From positions 62,001 through 126,000 of the forward strand of contig NZ_CP045122.1 of the NCBI RefSeq assembly GCF_011492965.1: a stretch of DNA of 64,000 nt. The letters run 5' to 3'. The DNA comes from Rubrobacter marinus (lineage in GTDB: Bacteria > Actinomycetota > Rubrobacteria > Rubrobacterales > Rubrobacteraceae). The translations under genes were made by a program, and so were the position numbers. The notes beneath the pieces are model-generated. The model searched no databases and had not been told where the DNA came from. It worked only from the letters and a program-made list of their open reading frames with translations. Shown in pieces: positions 8,701 to 17,195 of this stretch (positions are counted from its first letter, which is position 1; each line of letters begins with the position of its first letter).

Positions 8701-8745
8701 CGTAGCGTCGTGGACTCCCGCGTCTTGGAAGCTCACGACGCTACG
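8701..8745 (-). terminator. Hairpin at the end of the ArsR gene
   Basis: Perfect 12-bp inverted repeat CGTAGCGTCGTG / CACGACGCTACG with a 21-base loop. The right arm overlaps the stop codon of the ArsR gene, so it is most likely its terminator. Confidence 0.45.
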
Positions 8746-9124
8746 TCTCTTCCGCTCCCGTGCCTCCTCGTACCAGGCGGGCGTGGTCCACGTGGTAGAG
8801 GGCTTCCTTGAGAAGCACGCCCAAGTGAGCGTCCGCCAGCGCGTAGAACACCCGCTGACCTTCCCTACGGCGCACGACCAGCCCCAGATCCCTCAGCACC
8901 CGTAACTGGTGACTCGTGGCAGAAGGGCTCATCCTTACCGCCTTCGACACCTCGCCAGTCTGGAGCTCCCCCGCCTCCAACAGCGCAAACAGCGCCCGCA
9001 CGCGCGTGGAGCTCGACAGCGCCCCCATAAGGTCGGCGACCCGTTCGTCAACCTCCCCGTCACCTAGCACGTCTCGGGGTTCCAAGAGCCGGGCGTCGGG
9101 GAGGCCTTCTTTGAAGTGCGGCAT
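8741..9124 (-). CDS. ArsR/SmtB-family metal-sensing repressor
   Basis: Winged-helix repressor of 127 residues from ATG 9124. Core: dimer helix V-A-D-L-M-G-A-L-S-S-S-T-R-V-R-A-L-F-A-L-L, recognition helix S-P-S-A-T-S-H-Q-L-R-V-L-R-D-L-G-L-V, wing R-R-R-E-G-Q-R-V-F-Y-A-L. The last helix has D-A-H (x10) H-V-D-H, the alpha-5 D-x-H...H-x-x-H ligand pattern of SmtB/CzrA zinc sensors. A TACAAT -10 lies 7 bases before the ATG, consistent with leaderless transcription; a TTG at 9175 would extend the protein and is less likely. Divergent from a CDF exporter with a shared operator, so zinc-type efflux control is the natural reading. Confidence 0.88.
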   Translation of the reverse strand: MPHFKEGLPDARLLEPRDVLGDGEVDERVADLMGALSSSTRVRALFALLEAGELQTGEVSKAVRMSPSATSHQLRVLRDLGLVVRRREGQRVFYALADAHLGVLLKEALYHVDHARLVRGGTGAEET

Positions 9125-9158
9125 GCGCAAGATTGTACTACGGATGAGAGTTGTCACA

Positions 9159-9176
9159 TTTGAAGAACTCTGCAAA
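9159..9176. promoter_or_regulatory. Candidate ArsR/SmtB operator
   Basis: TTTGAAGAACTCTGCAAA is an inverted repeat (TTTG.AGA / TCT.CAAA, 14 of 18 positions symmetric) between the divergent arsR-type and CDF genes, upstream of the arsR -10 and about 54 bp before the CDF start. Position and symmetry suit a shared operator; binding is inferred. Confidence 0.5.
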
Positions 9177-9229
9177 TACAGTACACTTCCCGGCGCGTTG
9201 ATGGTCTTATTGAAGAAGAAGGGTGCCAG

Positions 9230-10252
9230 GTGTTCTGGAAGAAGTGGCTAGAAGAAGCGTTCGGTCGCGGGCACGAACACGCCCACGGTCACGAACACGC
9301 CCACGGGGCGACCGATCCTTCGGTAATCACCTCTGAAAAAGGCATATGGGCGGTGAAGTGGTCCTTCGTCGGGCTGTTCGCCACGGCGCTCGTGCAGGTC
9401 GTCGTGGTACTCGTCTCCGGCAGCGTAGCGCTGCTGTCGGACACAATCCACAACTTCGGAGATGCCGCGACCGCGATCCCGTTGGGGGCCGCCTTCTGGC
9501 TCTCGCGCATGGGAGCGAGCAGGCGTTTCCCGTTCGGATACGGGCGGGTCGAGGACCTCGCGGGCGTGGTCGTGGTGCTCATCATCCTCTTTAGTGCCGT
9601 GGTTGCCGGTTACCAGGCGATCGAGCGCCTGCTCGACCCGCGGCCCGTGGGGCTCCTCTGGGCGGTCGCGGTCGCGGGGGTAGTGGGCTTCGTGGGCAAC
9701 GAGGCGGTGGCCGTCTTCCGCATCAGGATCGGCCGGGAGATAGGCAGCGCGGCGCTCGTCGCCGACGGCTACCACGCCAGGACGGACGGCTGGACCAGCC
9801 TCGCCGTCCTGTTGGGGGCCGTGGGAGTGTGGTTCGGTTACCCTCTTGCCGACCCGGTGGTGGGGCTCCTTATCGCCGCGGCGATACTCGGGATAGTGTG
9901 GGAGAGTGGCAAGACCGTCTTCACGCGTCTGCTGGACGGTGTGGAGCCGCAGGTGCTGGACAGCGTCAGGCACGTCGCCGGCGCCGTCCCCGGCGTCGAG
10001 GAGGTATCGGACGTGCGCGCCCGATGGCTGGGGCACCGGCTGCGCGCCGAGGTCAACGTCGCGGTCCCGCCGGGGCTCTCCGTCGCCCGAGGACACGCCA
10101 TAGCCCGAGAAGTCGACGAGCGGCTTCGTAGCGAGATGCCTCACCTCGACGCTGCCCTGGTCCACGTGGACCCGCTCGGGGAGTCGGGGGAGGAGCACCA
10201 CCGCGGCGCCCTGACCGAGCGGGAAACCGGCGCGGGGGTACGCTGGCACTGA
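9230..10252 (+). CDS. Cation diffusion facilitator (CDF) metal exporter
   Basis: 340 residues. His-rich N-terminus (H-E-H-A-H-G-H-E-H-A-H), six hydrophobic helices between about 40 and 225, and a cytoplasmic C-terminal domain with ferredoxin-like fold signature. Transport-site motifs H-N-F-G-D (helix II, about 76) and H-A-R-T-D (helix V, about 184) are present. CDF proteins export Zn, Co, Fe or Mn in exchange for protons. GTG start; it lies divergently next to the SmtB-like repressor whose alpha-5 ligands suggest zinc. The last about 25 residues are a variable His-containing tail. Confidence 0.9.
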   Translation: MFWKKWLEEAFGRGHEHAHGHEHAHGATDPSVITSEKGIWAVKWSFVGLFATALVQVVVVLVSGSVALLSDTIHNFGDAATAIPLGAAFWLSRMGASRRFPFGYGRVEDLAGVVVVLIILFSAVVAGYQAIERLLDPRPVGLLWAVAVAGVVGFVGNEAVAVFRIRIGREIGSAALVADGYHARTDGWTSLAVLLGAVGVWFGYPLADPVVGLLIAAAILGIVWESGKTVFTRLLDGVEPQVLDSVRHVAGAVPGVEEVSDVRARWLGHRLRAEVNVAVPPGLSVARGHAIAREVDERLRSEMPHLDAALVHVDPLGESGEEHHRGALTERETGAGVRWH

Positions 10253-10655
10253 CCCCCACGCCCGTCAATTGTGTTCCGGTCGACGCAAGGGGAAGGTAGC
10301 CGGACAAGCCCGCGCGACGGAGGCAGTTCTAACGGGGTTAGCGAGCGCACAGGATTGGATCAACCAACGCTGATGCCGCAAGCCGAGCAATCCATTCGCG
10401 GACCCGCCTGCTCCCGAAAACCAGGGGTGGCTTCACCGAGCTATGTCGGAGTTACCCTGGCGACGACTCTCTACTCACCAAGCGCGTAGCCGAAACGTCG
10501 CGCGCCATGCTGCCGATGAGGGCGTTGAGGACCTAGATGGCCATTAGCCGTAATTTCGATATCTGCTAAAGAGACGGCGGGGTTTGCGTCGCTCGGCTTC
10601 AAGCGTCAGCTAGAATCTCTTTCGAAGCCCTCGCCGACGTGATCCCAAAAGATTG
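10253..10655. other. Intergenic stretch without a convincing gene
   Basis: About 400 bp between the CDF gene and the convergent Csp gene. Short open frames exist but none shows a ribosome site, family motif or plausible composition. I see no tRNA, mobile element or strong hairpin. Confidence 0.5.
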
Positions 10656-11066
10656 TTAGGCGGCTATTCCGGAGAGGACGCCCTTGCAAGCGCTCTCGCA
10701 GCGGCGGCACGCGTCGGCGCACGCCTGGCAGTGCTGCATCCCGTGCTGAGCGTGGTTCTCGCACTCGTCCCCGCACAACCTGCAAGCTTCGGCGCAAGCC
10801 TGAAGCGTGGCGCGAATCATCGCGGGCTCGGTTGCCGTCTGGCGGGAGAGGATCTTCCCGGTGGCGTCGCACACGTCGGCGCAGTCGAGGTCGAGGCGGA
10901 TGCAACGGGCGAGCATCTGGACGTCCCCCTCGCCGAGGCAGGCGTCGGCGCAGGCAGTACACGCCTGGGCGCAGTCGAAGCACGCCTCGATGCACTCGAC
11001 GAGCGTAGCCTGCTCGACCACAGGCTGGCTCGGATTCGTCTGGACCATCTGCTGGGCGTGGGTCAT
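10656..11066 (-). CDS. Csp-type four-helix-bundle copper storage protein
   Basis: 136 residues with 18 cysteines arranged as repeated C-x2-C and C-x3-C along four predicted helices (for example C-I-E-A-C-F-D-C-A-Q-A-C-T-A-C-A-D-A-C). There is no signal peptide, which fits cytosolic Csp3 rather than exported Csp1; Csp3 is also known for 18 Cu(I)-binding cysteines. Function by family: stores many Cu(I) ions inside the bundle. A CsoR-like box and a TATGAT -10 lie upstream on the minus strand, and csoR1 is divergent next door, so induction by copper is likely. Confidence 0.9.
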   Translation of the reverse strand: MTHAQQMVQTNPSQPVVEQATLVECIEACFDCAQACTACADACLGEGDVQMLARCIRLDLDCADVCDATGKILSRQTATEPAMIRATLQACAEACRLCGDECENHAQHGMQHCQACADACRRCESACKGVLSGIAA

Positions 11067-11107
11067 GCCCGATCCTTTCGGTAGCGATCATACAATCAAC
11101 CCACGGG

Positions 11108-11123
11108 TACCCCGGGACCCTAT
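11108..11123 (-). promoter_or_regulatory. CsoR-like box (direct type) upstream of csp
   Basis: Minus strand ATAGGGTCCCGGGGTA, matching 14 of 16 positions of the copA box at 13851-13866 (ATAGGGTACAGGGGTA). It lies about 42 bp before the csp start, just upstream of a TATGAT -10 candidate. Regulator identity is inferred from the neighbouring csoR genes. Confidence 0.6.
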
Positions 11124-11268
11124 CGGGTAAACGGCGTGTCATGCACCTTTTGGTCCATTCGGACGGGGGTAGACGTAGGCGACTTCCGATCGTGCAACGT
11201 AATGTTGGGTCTCGGCCGGCGGATGCCGAAACAGCGGGGCGGTAGAATAGAAGAAACGTTCACACAGT

Positions 11269-11583
11269 ATGTCCCTGGTTGCGGAGGTGCATCCCGACTT
11301 GTCCGGTTACATAAAGGCGGGGAACAAAGCAAAGCTTGCCGAACGGCTGGACCGGATAGAGGGACAGGCCAGGGGCATAAAGAGGATGGTCGATCGGGAG
11401 GCGTACTGCGTGGACATCCTCACCCAGATCGCAAGCCTCGTCGCCGCCTCCGAGCGGGTCGCCTCCATCCTCCTCGAGGACCACATGGACCACTGCGTCA
11501 GGGAGGCGCTGGAGAACGGGGAGAGCGCCGAGGAGAAGATCGAGGAGATAAAAGCCGCCGTGGAGCGCTTCAGGAGGATCTGA
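11269..11583 (+). CDS. csoR: CsoR-family copper-sensing repressor
   Basis: 104 residues, all-helical CsoR/RcnR/FrmR fold. The Cu(I) ligand set is visible: Cys in E-A-Y-C-V-D-I-L (about 43) and His plus Cys in D-H-M-D-H-C-V-R-E-A-L (about 68 and 72), i.e. the C-H-C pattern of copper-type CsoR. R-L-D-R-I-E-G-Q-A-R-G-I-K-R-M is the family's DNA-contact helix. ATG start; a TAGAAT -10 lies about 25 bp upstream. Divergent from csp. A second copy (16491-16809) is frameshifted in this sequence, so this may be the main regulator of the boxes listed here. Confidence 0.9.
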   Translation: MSLVAEVHPDLSGYIKAGNKAKLAERLDRIEGQARGIKRMVDREAYCVDILTQIASLVAASERVASILLEDHMDHCVREALENGESAEEKIEEIKAAVERFRRI

Positions 11584-11908
11584 GCCCGCCGGGAAGGCAC
11601 TCCGCCCCCTTCTGGTCGGTGCTCGCGCTTTCGGGGCCAAGGCGGCCCGGTTCGAGTCCCTTGTGCCAGCACGTCAGGCGGCGACGGCGAAACCGCAGAA
11701 CCGGGCGGGCCCGGAGGAATACTCCGACTCCCCGCCGAGCCCCCCGGCTCAGGTCCTGCGCTCGGACGCCGGCCTCTAAACGCCGCCAAGGTTGGTCTGA
11801 AACCCGAAGGCGACCCTTCCGTGGGGCCGGTGCGTCCACGCCGACTCCACCCCACGCACCAGCGCTGCGTATCGTGGCGGCTCGCGGGATTCCCCAACGC
11901 ATCTTGCA
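11584..11908. other. Intergenic stretch downstream of csoR1
   Basis: No supported gene. A 72-base segment (11596-11667) has pairing ends GGCAC/GTGCC and a GGTTCGAGTCCC element reminiscent of a tRNA T-arm, but the remaining arms do not fold, so it is not called. Confidence 0.4.
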
Positions 11909-11930
11909 GTGGGATACAGGGGTACGGTAA
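11909..11930 (+). promoter_or_regulatory. CsoR-like box (direct type, degenerate) upstream of the unknown gene
   Basis: The core GGGATACAGGGGTACGGTAA aligns with the copA box GGGTACAGGGGTATGGTAA, including the flanking GGTAA. It lies about 85 bp before the gene at 12015. Suggests that gene belongs to the copper regulon; inferred. Confidence 0.5.
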
Positions 11931-12014
11931 CCTTCTGGAGGGCAGCGGGGAAGAGCGACGTATGAAGACTGAAGGCTCGGGAGACTATTCGTTCCGAGGA
12001 GGTGTCGCCGTCAC

Positions 12015-12371
12015 TTGAGGGTACTGGTGGGTTACGAGGACGCGTACCGCTTGTACCGGCTGGTCTTGGCCGCGGCCATAGAAGATTCGCGCCCGCACCC
12101 AAGGGTTCGTTCCGTTGCTCTGGCGGACATGGGGTCGGAGTTGGCGGCCTTCGATCCGCACGCTGTCGTGTGCAGCCGTCCGACCACCGAGTACGGGCGC
12201 GGTAACACGTCCGCTTGGTTGCAGCTCCCGGCGGAGCCGAACCAGCCGGGGTACATCTGCCTAGGTGGGGATCACGAGGTAGCAGTCAACGCGGGCCTGG
12301 CGAAGGTGCTCCGCGTCCTCGACGAGGCGGAGGAGGGGCTCCGGAGGGGAGCGCTGGAGGGCCTATCCTGA
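12015..12371 (+). CDS. Small alpha/beta protein of unknown function
   Basis: Not a family I can name. 118 residues from TTG, with GAGGAGGTG ten bases upstream. It starts M-R-V-L-V-G-Y-E-D-A-Y-R and has F-D-P-H-A-V-V-C-S-R-P (about 46-56), an alternating hydrophobic pattern like the N-terminal half of a response-regulator or flavodoxin fold, but no phosphoacceptor Asp arrangement is evident. Mid-protein W-L-Q-L-P-A-E-P and a C-terminal helix A-K-V-L-R-V-L-D-E-A. A CsoR-like box upstream links it to copper control. Conserved-hypothetical quality, cytosolic. Confidence 0.6.
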   Translation: MRVLVGYEDAYRLYRLVLAAAIEDSRPHPRVRSVALADMGSELAAFDPHAVVCSRPTTEYGRGNTSAWLQLPAEPNQPGYICLGGDHEVAVNAGLAKVLRVLDEAEEGLRRGALEGLS

Positions 12372-12906
12372 GCACGGGGCGCGCCGCGGTCGAGGGACGG
12401 TCCGACCTGCCGGGAAGGCTCCGCGCCGAAACCTCTCGGGAATGGAGGCGACGAGGCTTCCCAAGCCGAACCATGTGGTAGAGGCAAGCGCTGCGGGAGC
12501 GCACGGTGCGGTCGCGCCCCTTCGCGGGCGTAGTCCTTCGGCAACCAGGAAACTCGCCCGGTCGGTGGTCGTAGCGTCCCGGTGGGAACAGCTCGGCCAC
12601 GCCACGAAAGGCAAGCCCCGCTTCCAGACCTCGACGTAGAGCGCGAAACGCCCAGCGGGACCAAAGCCGGCGAAACCCTTGCTCGAATCCGTTCCGACTA
12701 CGTATGACCTTTCGGAGGCGATCCCCCGTCGAGCATCCCCCGTCCGGCTCGACGACCCGCCGCCTTACCCCATCTCTCCTCGTCCGCCCGCGGCGCCGTC
12801 GGTCCTCCCAAAACGCCGTCCCGCGAAAACCGGTAAGCTCCGCCTCCGACGGAGGAGAGCGACGTCAAGGGGGCACAGGACGGGACGGACGCAGAGCACG
12901 CAAGAG
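12372..12906. other. Gene-poor stretch before the methyltransferase
   Basis: About 530 bp. An open frame in phase with the methyltransferase extends back to a TTG at 12679 but encodes an Arg/Pro-rich low-complexity segment that looks like read-through of non-coding DNA. No hairpin or RNA motif recognised. Confidence 0.4.
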
Positions 12907-13581
12907 GTGCGCGAGGACTTCGACCGGATCGCCGGCCTCTCCCGAGAAGGCGGCTGGGACCACAACTCCCACTACCATCCCTTACTGCTCCGGCAGCTGC
13001 CGCTACGCCTGCACGAGGCCCTGGAGGTCGGGTGCGGTACCGGGGCGTTCGTCCGGTCGCTTGCGGGGCGCTCGGAACGCGTCCTCGCCGTCGACCTCTC
13101 GCCGCGCATGGTCGAGGTCGCCAGGGCCCGCTCGAAGGGGTACACGAACGTCGAGTACGCCGTCGCCGACGCCAACTCGTGGCCTTTCCCCGAGGGACGC
13201 TTCGACTGCGTGGCCTCGATCACCGCGCTGCACCACCTGCCGTTGGCGCCCACCCTCCGCAAGATGGGAGACGCGCTTCGGCCCGGCGGGCCGCTACTCG
13301 TGCTCGACCTCTATAAGGCGCGGAGCCCCGCCGACTACCTCGTGGGCGCGTTGGGGTTCCCCGCGAGCAAGGCCATCAGGCTGGCGAGGACGGGCGCCAT
13401 GTCCGGCCCGCGGCAGCCGCCCGAGCTCAGGCGGGCGTGGGAGGAGCACTACGCCACCGACCGCTTCCCGACCCTCGCCGAGGTGCGCGAGGCGTGCGCC
13501 GAGGCGGGGCTTCGAGGGGCGAGGGTGAGGAGGCGTCTCCTCTGGCGCTACTCCCTGGTCTGGCGCAAGCCGATGCGCTAG
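12907..13581 (+). CDS. Class I SAM-dependent methyltransferase
   Basis: About 224 residues if started at GTG 12907 (V-R-E-D-F-D-R-I-A). Rossmann methyltransferase: motif I A-L-E-V-G-C-G-T-G-A-F, motif II acidic V-L-A-V-D-L-S-P-R-M-V-E, motif IV F-D-C-V-A-S-I-T-A-L-H-H-L, post-motif L-R-P-G-G-P-L-L-V-L-D-L. The substrate is unknown; the layout resembles UbiE/methyltransferase-11 proteins. The frame is open to 12679 without motifs, so the start is uncertain. A long hairpin follows before the copA promoter. Confidence 0.8.
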   Translation: MREDFDRIAGLSREGGWDHNSHYHPLLLRQLPLRLHEALEVGCGTGAFVRSLAGRSERVLAVDLSPRMVEVARARSKGYTNVEYAVADANSWPFPEGRFDCVASITALHHLPLAPTLRKMGDALRPGGPLLVLDLYKARSPADYLVGALGFPASKAIRLARTGAMSGPRQPPELRRAWEEHYATDRFPTLAEVREACAEAGLRGARVRRRLLWRYSLVWRKPMR

Positions 13582-13713
13582 GAGAGGCCCCCTGCCGGAG
13601 GAGGCTCGCCGCGGGCTTACGCCAGCCACCAGCTTAGGTCCCGCTGTGCGCCCCAGACCGTGCGGCAAGGTTTGCCCCCTCCGCTTGTCCGGCGATGGCG
13701 GACCCGCCCGAGT

Positions 13714-13768
13714 CGAGTGACGGCCCGTTGCCGCCGGGACGGCTCTTGCGGCAACGGGCCGTCACTCG
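13714..13768. terminator. Long perfect hairpin between methyltransferase and copA
   Basis: 21-bp perfect stem (13714-13734 with 13748-13768, beginning CGAGTGACGGCCCGTTGCCG) and a 13-base loop. It lies 130 bp after the methyltransferase stop and 80 bp before the copA regulatory box. No T-run, so it may be a rho-assisted terminator or a small inverted-repeat element rather than a classic intrinsic terminator. Confidence 0.5.
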
Positions 13769-13848
13769 CTCGAGCCTCCCTTCGACCGCGCAGACGTTGT
13801 TTCGGGAGGGAAGGCAAGTGCGCGCCGCGAAGGGAAGAAGTACTCTTG

Positions 13849-13872
13849 GTATAGGGTACAGGGGTATGGTAA
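13849..13872 (+). promoter_or_regulatory. CsoR-like box (direct type) at the copA promoter
   Basis: ATAGGGTACAGGGGTATGG within 13851-13869, i.e. ATAGGG-N5-GGGTAT, about 45 bp before the copA start. It probably overlaps the core promoter. The same pattern precedes csp and nuoA. CsoR repressors bind such G-tract/TA elements in front of copper exporters. Confidence 0.65.
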
Positions 13873-13912
13873 GCTACTGCTAGGTGTTGTTAGAAAGCGA
13901 GGTGCGCTGGAG

Positions 13913-16408
13913 TTGGGCAAGACGAACGAGAAGACGCTCACCATCCCGGTCACGGGGATGACGTGCGCCTCCTGCGTCAGGCGGGTCGAGAGGGCCCTCG
14001 GCAAGAAGGAGGGGGTGGCGTCGGCGAGCGTGAACTTCGCCGCCGAGAAGGCGACCGTCGAGTACGACCCGAAGGCGACGAACCCCGAAGAGCTGGTGGG
14101 GGCGATCGAGGGGGCCGGCTACGGCACGGACGTGCGGGAGACGACCTTCGGCGTGACGGGGATGACGTGCGCGAGTTGCGTCGGGCGCGTGGAGCGGGCC
14201 CTGAAGAAGAAGGTCCCCGGCGTCTTGGACGCGAACGTGAACCTCGCGAGCGAGAGGGCAACCGTGCGCTATTTGGCCGGCGAGGCCGAGCCGCGCGACC
14301 TCGAGCGGGCCGTCGAAGGCGCGGGCTACGGCGTGGTGCGCGAGGGTGAGGCGGAGGCCGAGGCCGAGGACGCCCACGAGAAGGAGTACCGCAGGCTGAG
14401 GACCGACTTCCTGGTGGCGGCGGGGCTCACGTTCTTGATCCTGATCGGGAGCCTGCCGCACATGCTCGGGGTCATGCTCCCGGTCCCGATGGGCTGGCTG
14501 AACCTGGGGCTCCTGGCCCTGGCCACGCCGGTGCAGTTCTGGGCCGGGTGGCGCTTCTACCGGGGCGCGTGGGGTGCCCTGCGCCACGGGCAGGCGAACA
14601 TGAACACGCTGGTGGTGCTCGGGACGACGGCGGCCTACGCCTACAGCGCCGTCGCGACGCTCGCGCCGGGGCTCTTCGCCGGGGGCCGGGCCGACGTTTA
14701 CTTCGACACCTCGGCTTTGATCATCACCCTGATCCTGCTCGGCAGGCTCCTCGAGATGCGCGCCAAGGGCCGCACGAACGAGGCCATAAAGAAGCTCGCG
14801 GGGCTCCAGGCCAGGACCGCGCGCGTCGTGCTCGACGGCGAGGAGGTGGACGTCCCCGTCGAGGACGTGGCGACGGGCGACGTCGTCGTGGTGCGCCCGG
14901 GCGAGAAGGTGCCGGTGGACGGGCGCGTCGTCTCGGGGTCGTCCTCGGTCGACGAGTCCATGATCACCGGCGAGAGCATACCCGTGACCAAGAGGGAAGG
15001 CGACGAGGTCATCGGCGCCACGGTAAACGCGACGGGCTCGTTCCGCTTCGTGGCGACGAAGGTCGGCAGGGACACGGCGCTCTCGCAGATCATCAGGATG
15101 GTCGAGGAGGCCCAGGGCTCGAAGGCCCCGATACAAAGGCTCGCCGACAGGATCAGCGCGTGGTTCGTGCCCGCCGTGATCGCGGTCGCGACGCTCACCT
15201 TCTTCGTCTGGCTCGTCTTCGGGCCGGAGCCCGCGTTCACCTTCGCCCTCCTGAACCTCGTGGCCGTCCTGATCATCGCCTGTCCGTGCGCGATGGGGCT
15301 CGCCACGCCGACCTCGATCATGGTCGGCACCGGCAAGGGCGCCGAGGCCGGCATCCTCATCAAGGGCGGCGAGGCCCTCGAGGGCGCCCACAAGCTCGAC
15401 ACGGTGGTCCTCGACAAGACGGGCACGCTCACCAGAGGGAAGCCCGAGCTGACCGACGTGGTGGCGACGGACGGCCTCCCCGACGGGGAGCTCCTCAGGC
15501 TCGTCGCCTCCGCGGAGCGCGGCTCCGAGCACCCCCTGGGCGAGGCCATCGTGCGCGGCGCCAAGGAGCGCGGCGTCGGGCTGGCCGACGCCGGGGAGGA
15601 ATTCGAGGCCGTCGCCGGCGGCGGCGTCAGGGCGACCGTCGACGGAAGACGCGTCCTCGTAGGCAACCGGCGCTTCCTCGACGAGGAGGGTATCTCCGAG
15701 GACGGGCTCGTCCCCATGGGCGAGAAGCTCGCCGCGAGCGGCAAGACCCCGATGCTCGTCGCCGTGGACGGGCGTCCGGTCGGCCTCGTCGCCGTGGCCG
15801 ACGTGGTGCGCGAGGAGTCCGCGGAGGCCGTCCGGCGGCTGCACTCCTTGGGTCTCGAGGTCGCCATGCTCACCGGCGACAACCGGCGCACCGCCGAGGC
15901 CGTGGCCCGGGAGCTCGGCATAGACCGCGTCCTCGCCGAGGTGAGGCCCGGGGACAAGGCCGACGAGGTCAGGCGCCTGCAGGCCGAGGGGAAGAGGGTC
16001 GCCATGGTCGGCGACGGCATAAACGACGCCCCCGCCCTGGCCCAGGCCGACGTCGGCGTCGCCATCGGAACCGGCGCCGACGTCGCGATGGAGGCCGCCG
16101 ACCTCACCCTCGTCGGCGGCGACGTCAGGGGCGTGGCCCGCGCGGTGGCCCTCTCCAAGGCCACCGTGCGCAACATAAAGCAGAACCTGTTCTGGGCCTT
16201 CGCGTACAACGTCGTCCTGATCCCCGTCGCCGCCGGCGCGCTCTACCCCTTCTTCGCCGGCCAACCCGGCGGCGTCCCGGAGGCCCTGCGCCCCCTCCTC
16301 GGCGAGTACGGGTTCCTCAACCCGATCCTCGCCGCCGCGGCGATGGCGCTCTCGTCGGTCACCGTACTCGCCAACGCCCTCAGGCTGCGTTGGACGGAGG
16401 TCTCTTGA
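13913..16408 (+). CDS. copA: Copper-exporting P1B-type ATPase CopA
   Basis: 831 residues from TTG. Two N-terminal heavy-metal domains with G-M-T-C-A-S-C (about 21 and 87), eight transmembrane helices, the TGES actuator loop (about 360), the Cu(I) channel motif C-P-C in I-A-C-P-C-A-M-G-L, phosphorylation motif D-K-T-G-T-L-T (about 501), S-E-H-P-L-G and the hinge [10 protein letters not shown]. All catalytic residues are intact and the length is normal. It exports Cu(I) from the cytoplasm using ATP. A CsoR-like box sits at its promoter, and csoR2, copZ and a multicopper oxidase follow on the same strand. GAGGTG eight bases upstream supports the TTG. Confidence 0.96.
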   Translation: MGKTNEKTLTIPVTGMTCASCVRRVERALGKKEGVASASVNFAAEKATVEYDPKATNPEELVGAIEGAGYGTDVRETTFGVTGMTCASCVGRVERALKKKVPGVLDANVNLASERATVRYLAGEAEPRDLERAVEGAGYGVVREGEAEAEAEDAHEKEYRRLRTDFLVAAGLTFLILIGSLPHMLGVMLPVPMGWLNLGLLALATPVQFWAGWRFYRGAWGALRHGQANMNTLVVLGTTAAYAYSAVATLAPGLFAGGRADVYFDTSALIITLILLGRLLEMRAKGRTNEAIKKLAGLQARTARVVLDGEEVDVPVEDVATGDVVVVRPGEKVPVDGRVVSGSSSVDESMITGESIPVTKREGDEVIGATVNATGSFRFVATKVGRDTALSQIIRMVEEAQGSKAPIQRLADRISAWFVPAVIAVATLTFFVWLVFGPEPAFTFALLNLVAVLIIACPCAMGLATPTSIMVGTGKGAEAGILIKGGEALEGAHKLDTVVLDKTGTLTRGKPELTDVVATDGLPDGELLRLVASAERGSEHPLGEAIVRGAKERGVGLADAGEEFEAVAGGGVRATVDGRRVLVGNRRFLDEEGISEDGLVPMGEKLAASGKTPMLVAVDGRPVGLVAVADVVREESAEAVRRLHSLGLEVAMLTGDNRRTAEAVARELGIDRVLAEVRPGDKADEVRRLQAEGKRVAMVGDGINDAPALAQADVGVAIGTGADVAMEAADLTLVGGDVRGVARAVALSKATVRNIKQNLFWAFAYNVVLIPVAAGALYPFFAGQPGGVPEALRPLLGEYGFLNPILAAAAMALSSVTVLANALRLRWTEVS

Positions 16409-16433
16409 TACCCCCCGTGGGTATAGGTATAAT
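16408..16433 (+). promoter_or_regulatory. CsoR box (inverted type) with TATAAT -10 before csoR2
   Basis: ATACCCCCCGTGGGTAT (16408-16424) is a near-perfect palindrome ATACCC-N5-GGGTAT, the classical CsoR operator form, and begins at the last base of the copA stop codon. A consensus TATAAT follows at 16428-16433. It implies an internal, copper-regulated promoter for csoR2-copZ-oxidase. Confidence 0.7.
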
Positions 16434-16490
16434 TTTCGGCATAGGGGCCTGGCCGGGTCCCCGGTTCCCGAGGAGGCGTCGAGGAGGAGA

Positions 16491-16809
16491 TGACCGAGCA
16501 GCAGGCCGGAGAGCAGGAAATCCACGGTTACATAAAGGCCAAGGACAAGGAGAAGCTACAGAACCGCCTGAAGCGCATCGAGGGCAGGTGCGCGGGGTGC
16601 AGCGGATGATCGAGGAGGAGGCCTACTGCGTCGACATCCTGACGCAGATAAGCAGCTACATATCGGCCTCGGAGAAGGTGGCGACGTTGGTCCTGAAGGA
16701 CCACATGGACCACTGTGTCCGCGCGGCTCTCGAGGACGGCGGCGCCAACGCCGAGGAGAAGGTGCGCGAGCTCCAGGAGGCCGTGGAGCGCTTCATCAAG
16801 CTGGATTAG
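16491..16809 (+). pseudogene. Second CsoR repressor, frameshifted (possibly a sequence error)
   Basis: From ATG 16491 (after GAGGAG) the frame reads 39 residues to a stop; adding one base near 16585 (GAGGGC to GAGGGCC) restores a full-length CsoR of about 106 residues with R-I-E-G-Q-V-R-G-V-Q-R-M, ligand Cys in E-A-Y-C-V-D-I-L and D-H-M-D-H-C. It is clearly paralogous to csoR1 (same Y-I-K-A and D-H-M-D-H-C-V-R-A-A-L). Intact ligands on both sides of the break suggest a base-calling error. Lies between copA and copZ, behind its own operator. Confidence 0.8.
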
Positions 16810-16862
16810 GAGAGTGGGGGCCGTCGCCTCTGGCGGCCCTTCGCCGAAAGGAGCAGTCGAAG

Positions 16863-17075
16863 ATGACGAAGACCACCGTTTTGAACGTGCAGGGCATGAC
16901 TTGCGGCCACTGCGAGATGAGCGTCCAGGAGGCGCTCGACGAGCTCGACGGGGTGCAGGGCGCCAAGGCAGATCGCGCCACCGGGAACGTCGAGGTCACC
17001 TACGAGGAGGACAAGGTCTCGAACGACGAGTTCAGGGAGGCCATCGAGGAGGTCGGCTACACGGTCGGGTCCTAG
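16863..17075 (+). CDS. copZ: Copper chaperone CopZ (HMA domain)
   Basis: 70-residue single heavy-metal-associated domain: V-Q-G-M-T-C-G-H-C-E-M-S-V with the Cu(I)-binding C-x2-C (Cys 14 and 17) and beta-alpha-beta-beta-alpha-beta pattern ending E-V-G-Y-T-V. It carries Cu(I) to CopA and to CsoR-type sensors in the cytosol. GAAAGGAG precedes the ATG. Sits directly behind csoR2. Confidence 0.93.
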   Translation: MTKTTVLNVQGMTCGHCEMSVQEALDELDGVQGAKADRATGNVEVTYEEDKVSNDEFREAIEEVGYTVGS

Positions 17076-17195
17076 CGCGTACGTACGTCTAGGGGCGCGG
17101 AGCAGAGGGGCGGGGGGAAGTCTCCTCCGTCCCTCTGCTCGTGGACACGGTGTGGGCTGCACGGGCCGTACCACGAGGAACGAGGGATCGTTGGC

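Noticed and set aside
11596..11667. tRNA-like 72-base segment with GGCAC/GTGCC ends and GGTTCGAGTCCC
   Set aside because: The T-stem, D-arm and anticodon arm do not pair, and two acceptor pairs mismatch; not a functional tRNA.
13880..16525. 881-codon minus-strand frame opposite copA
   Set aside because: Shadow frame with no family features.
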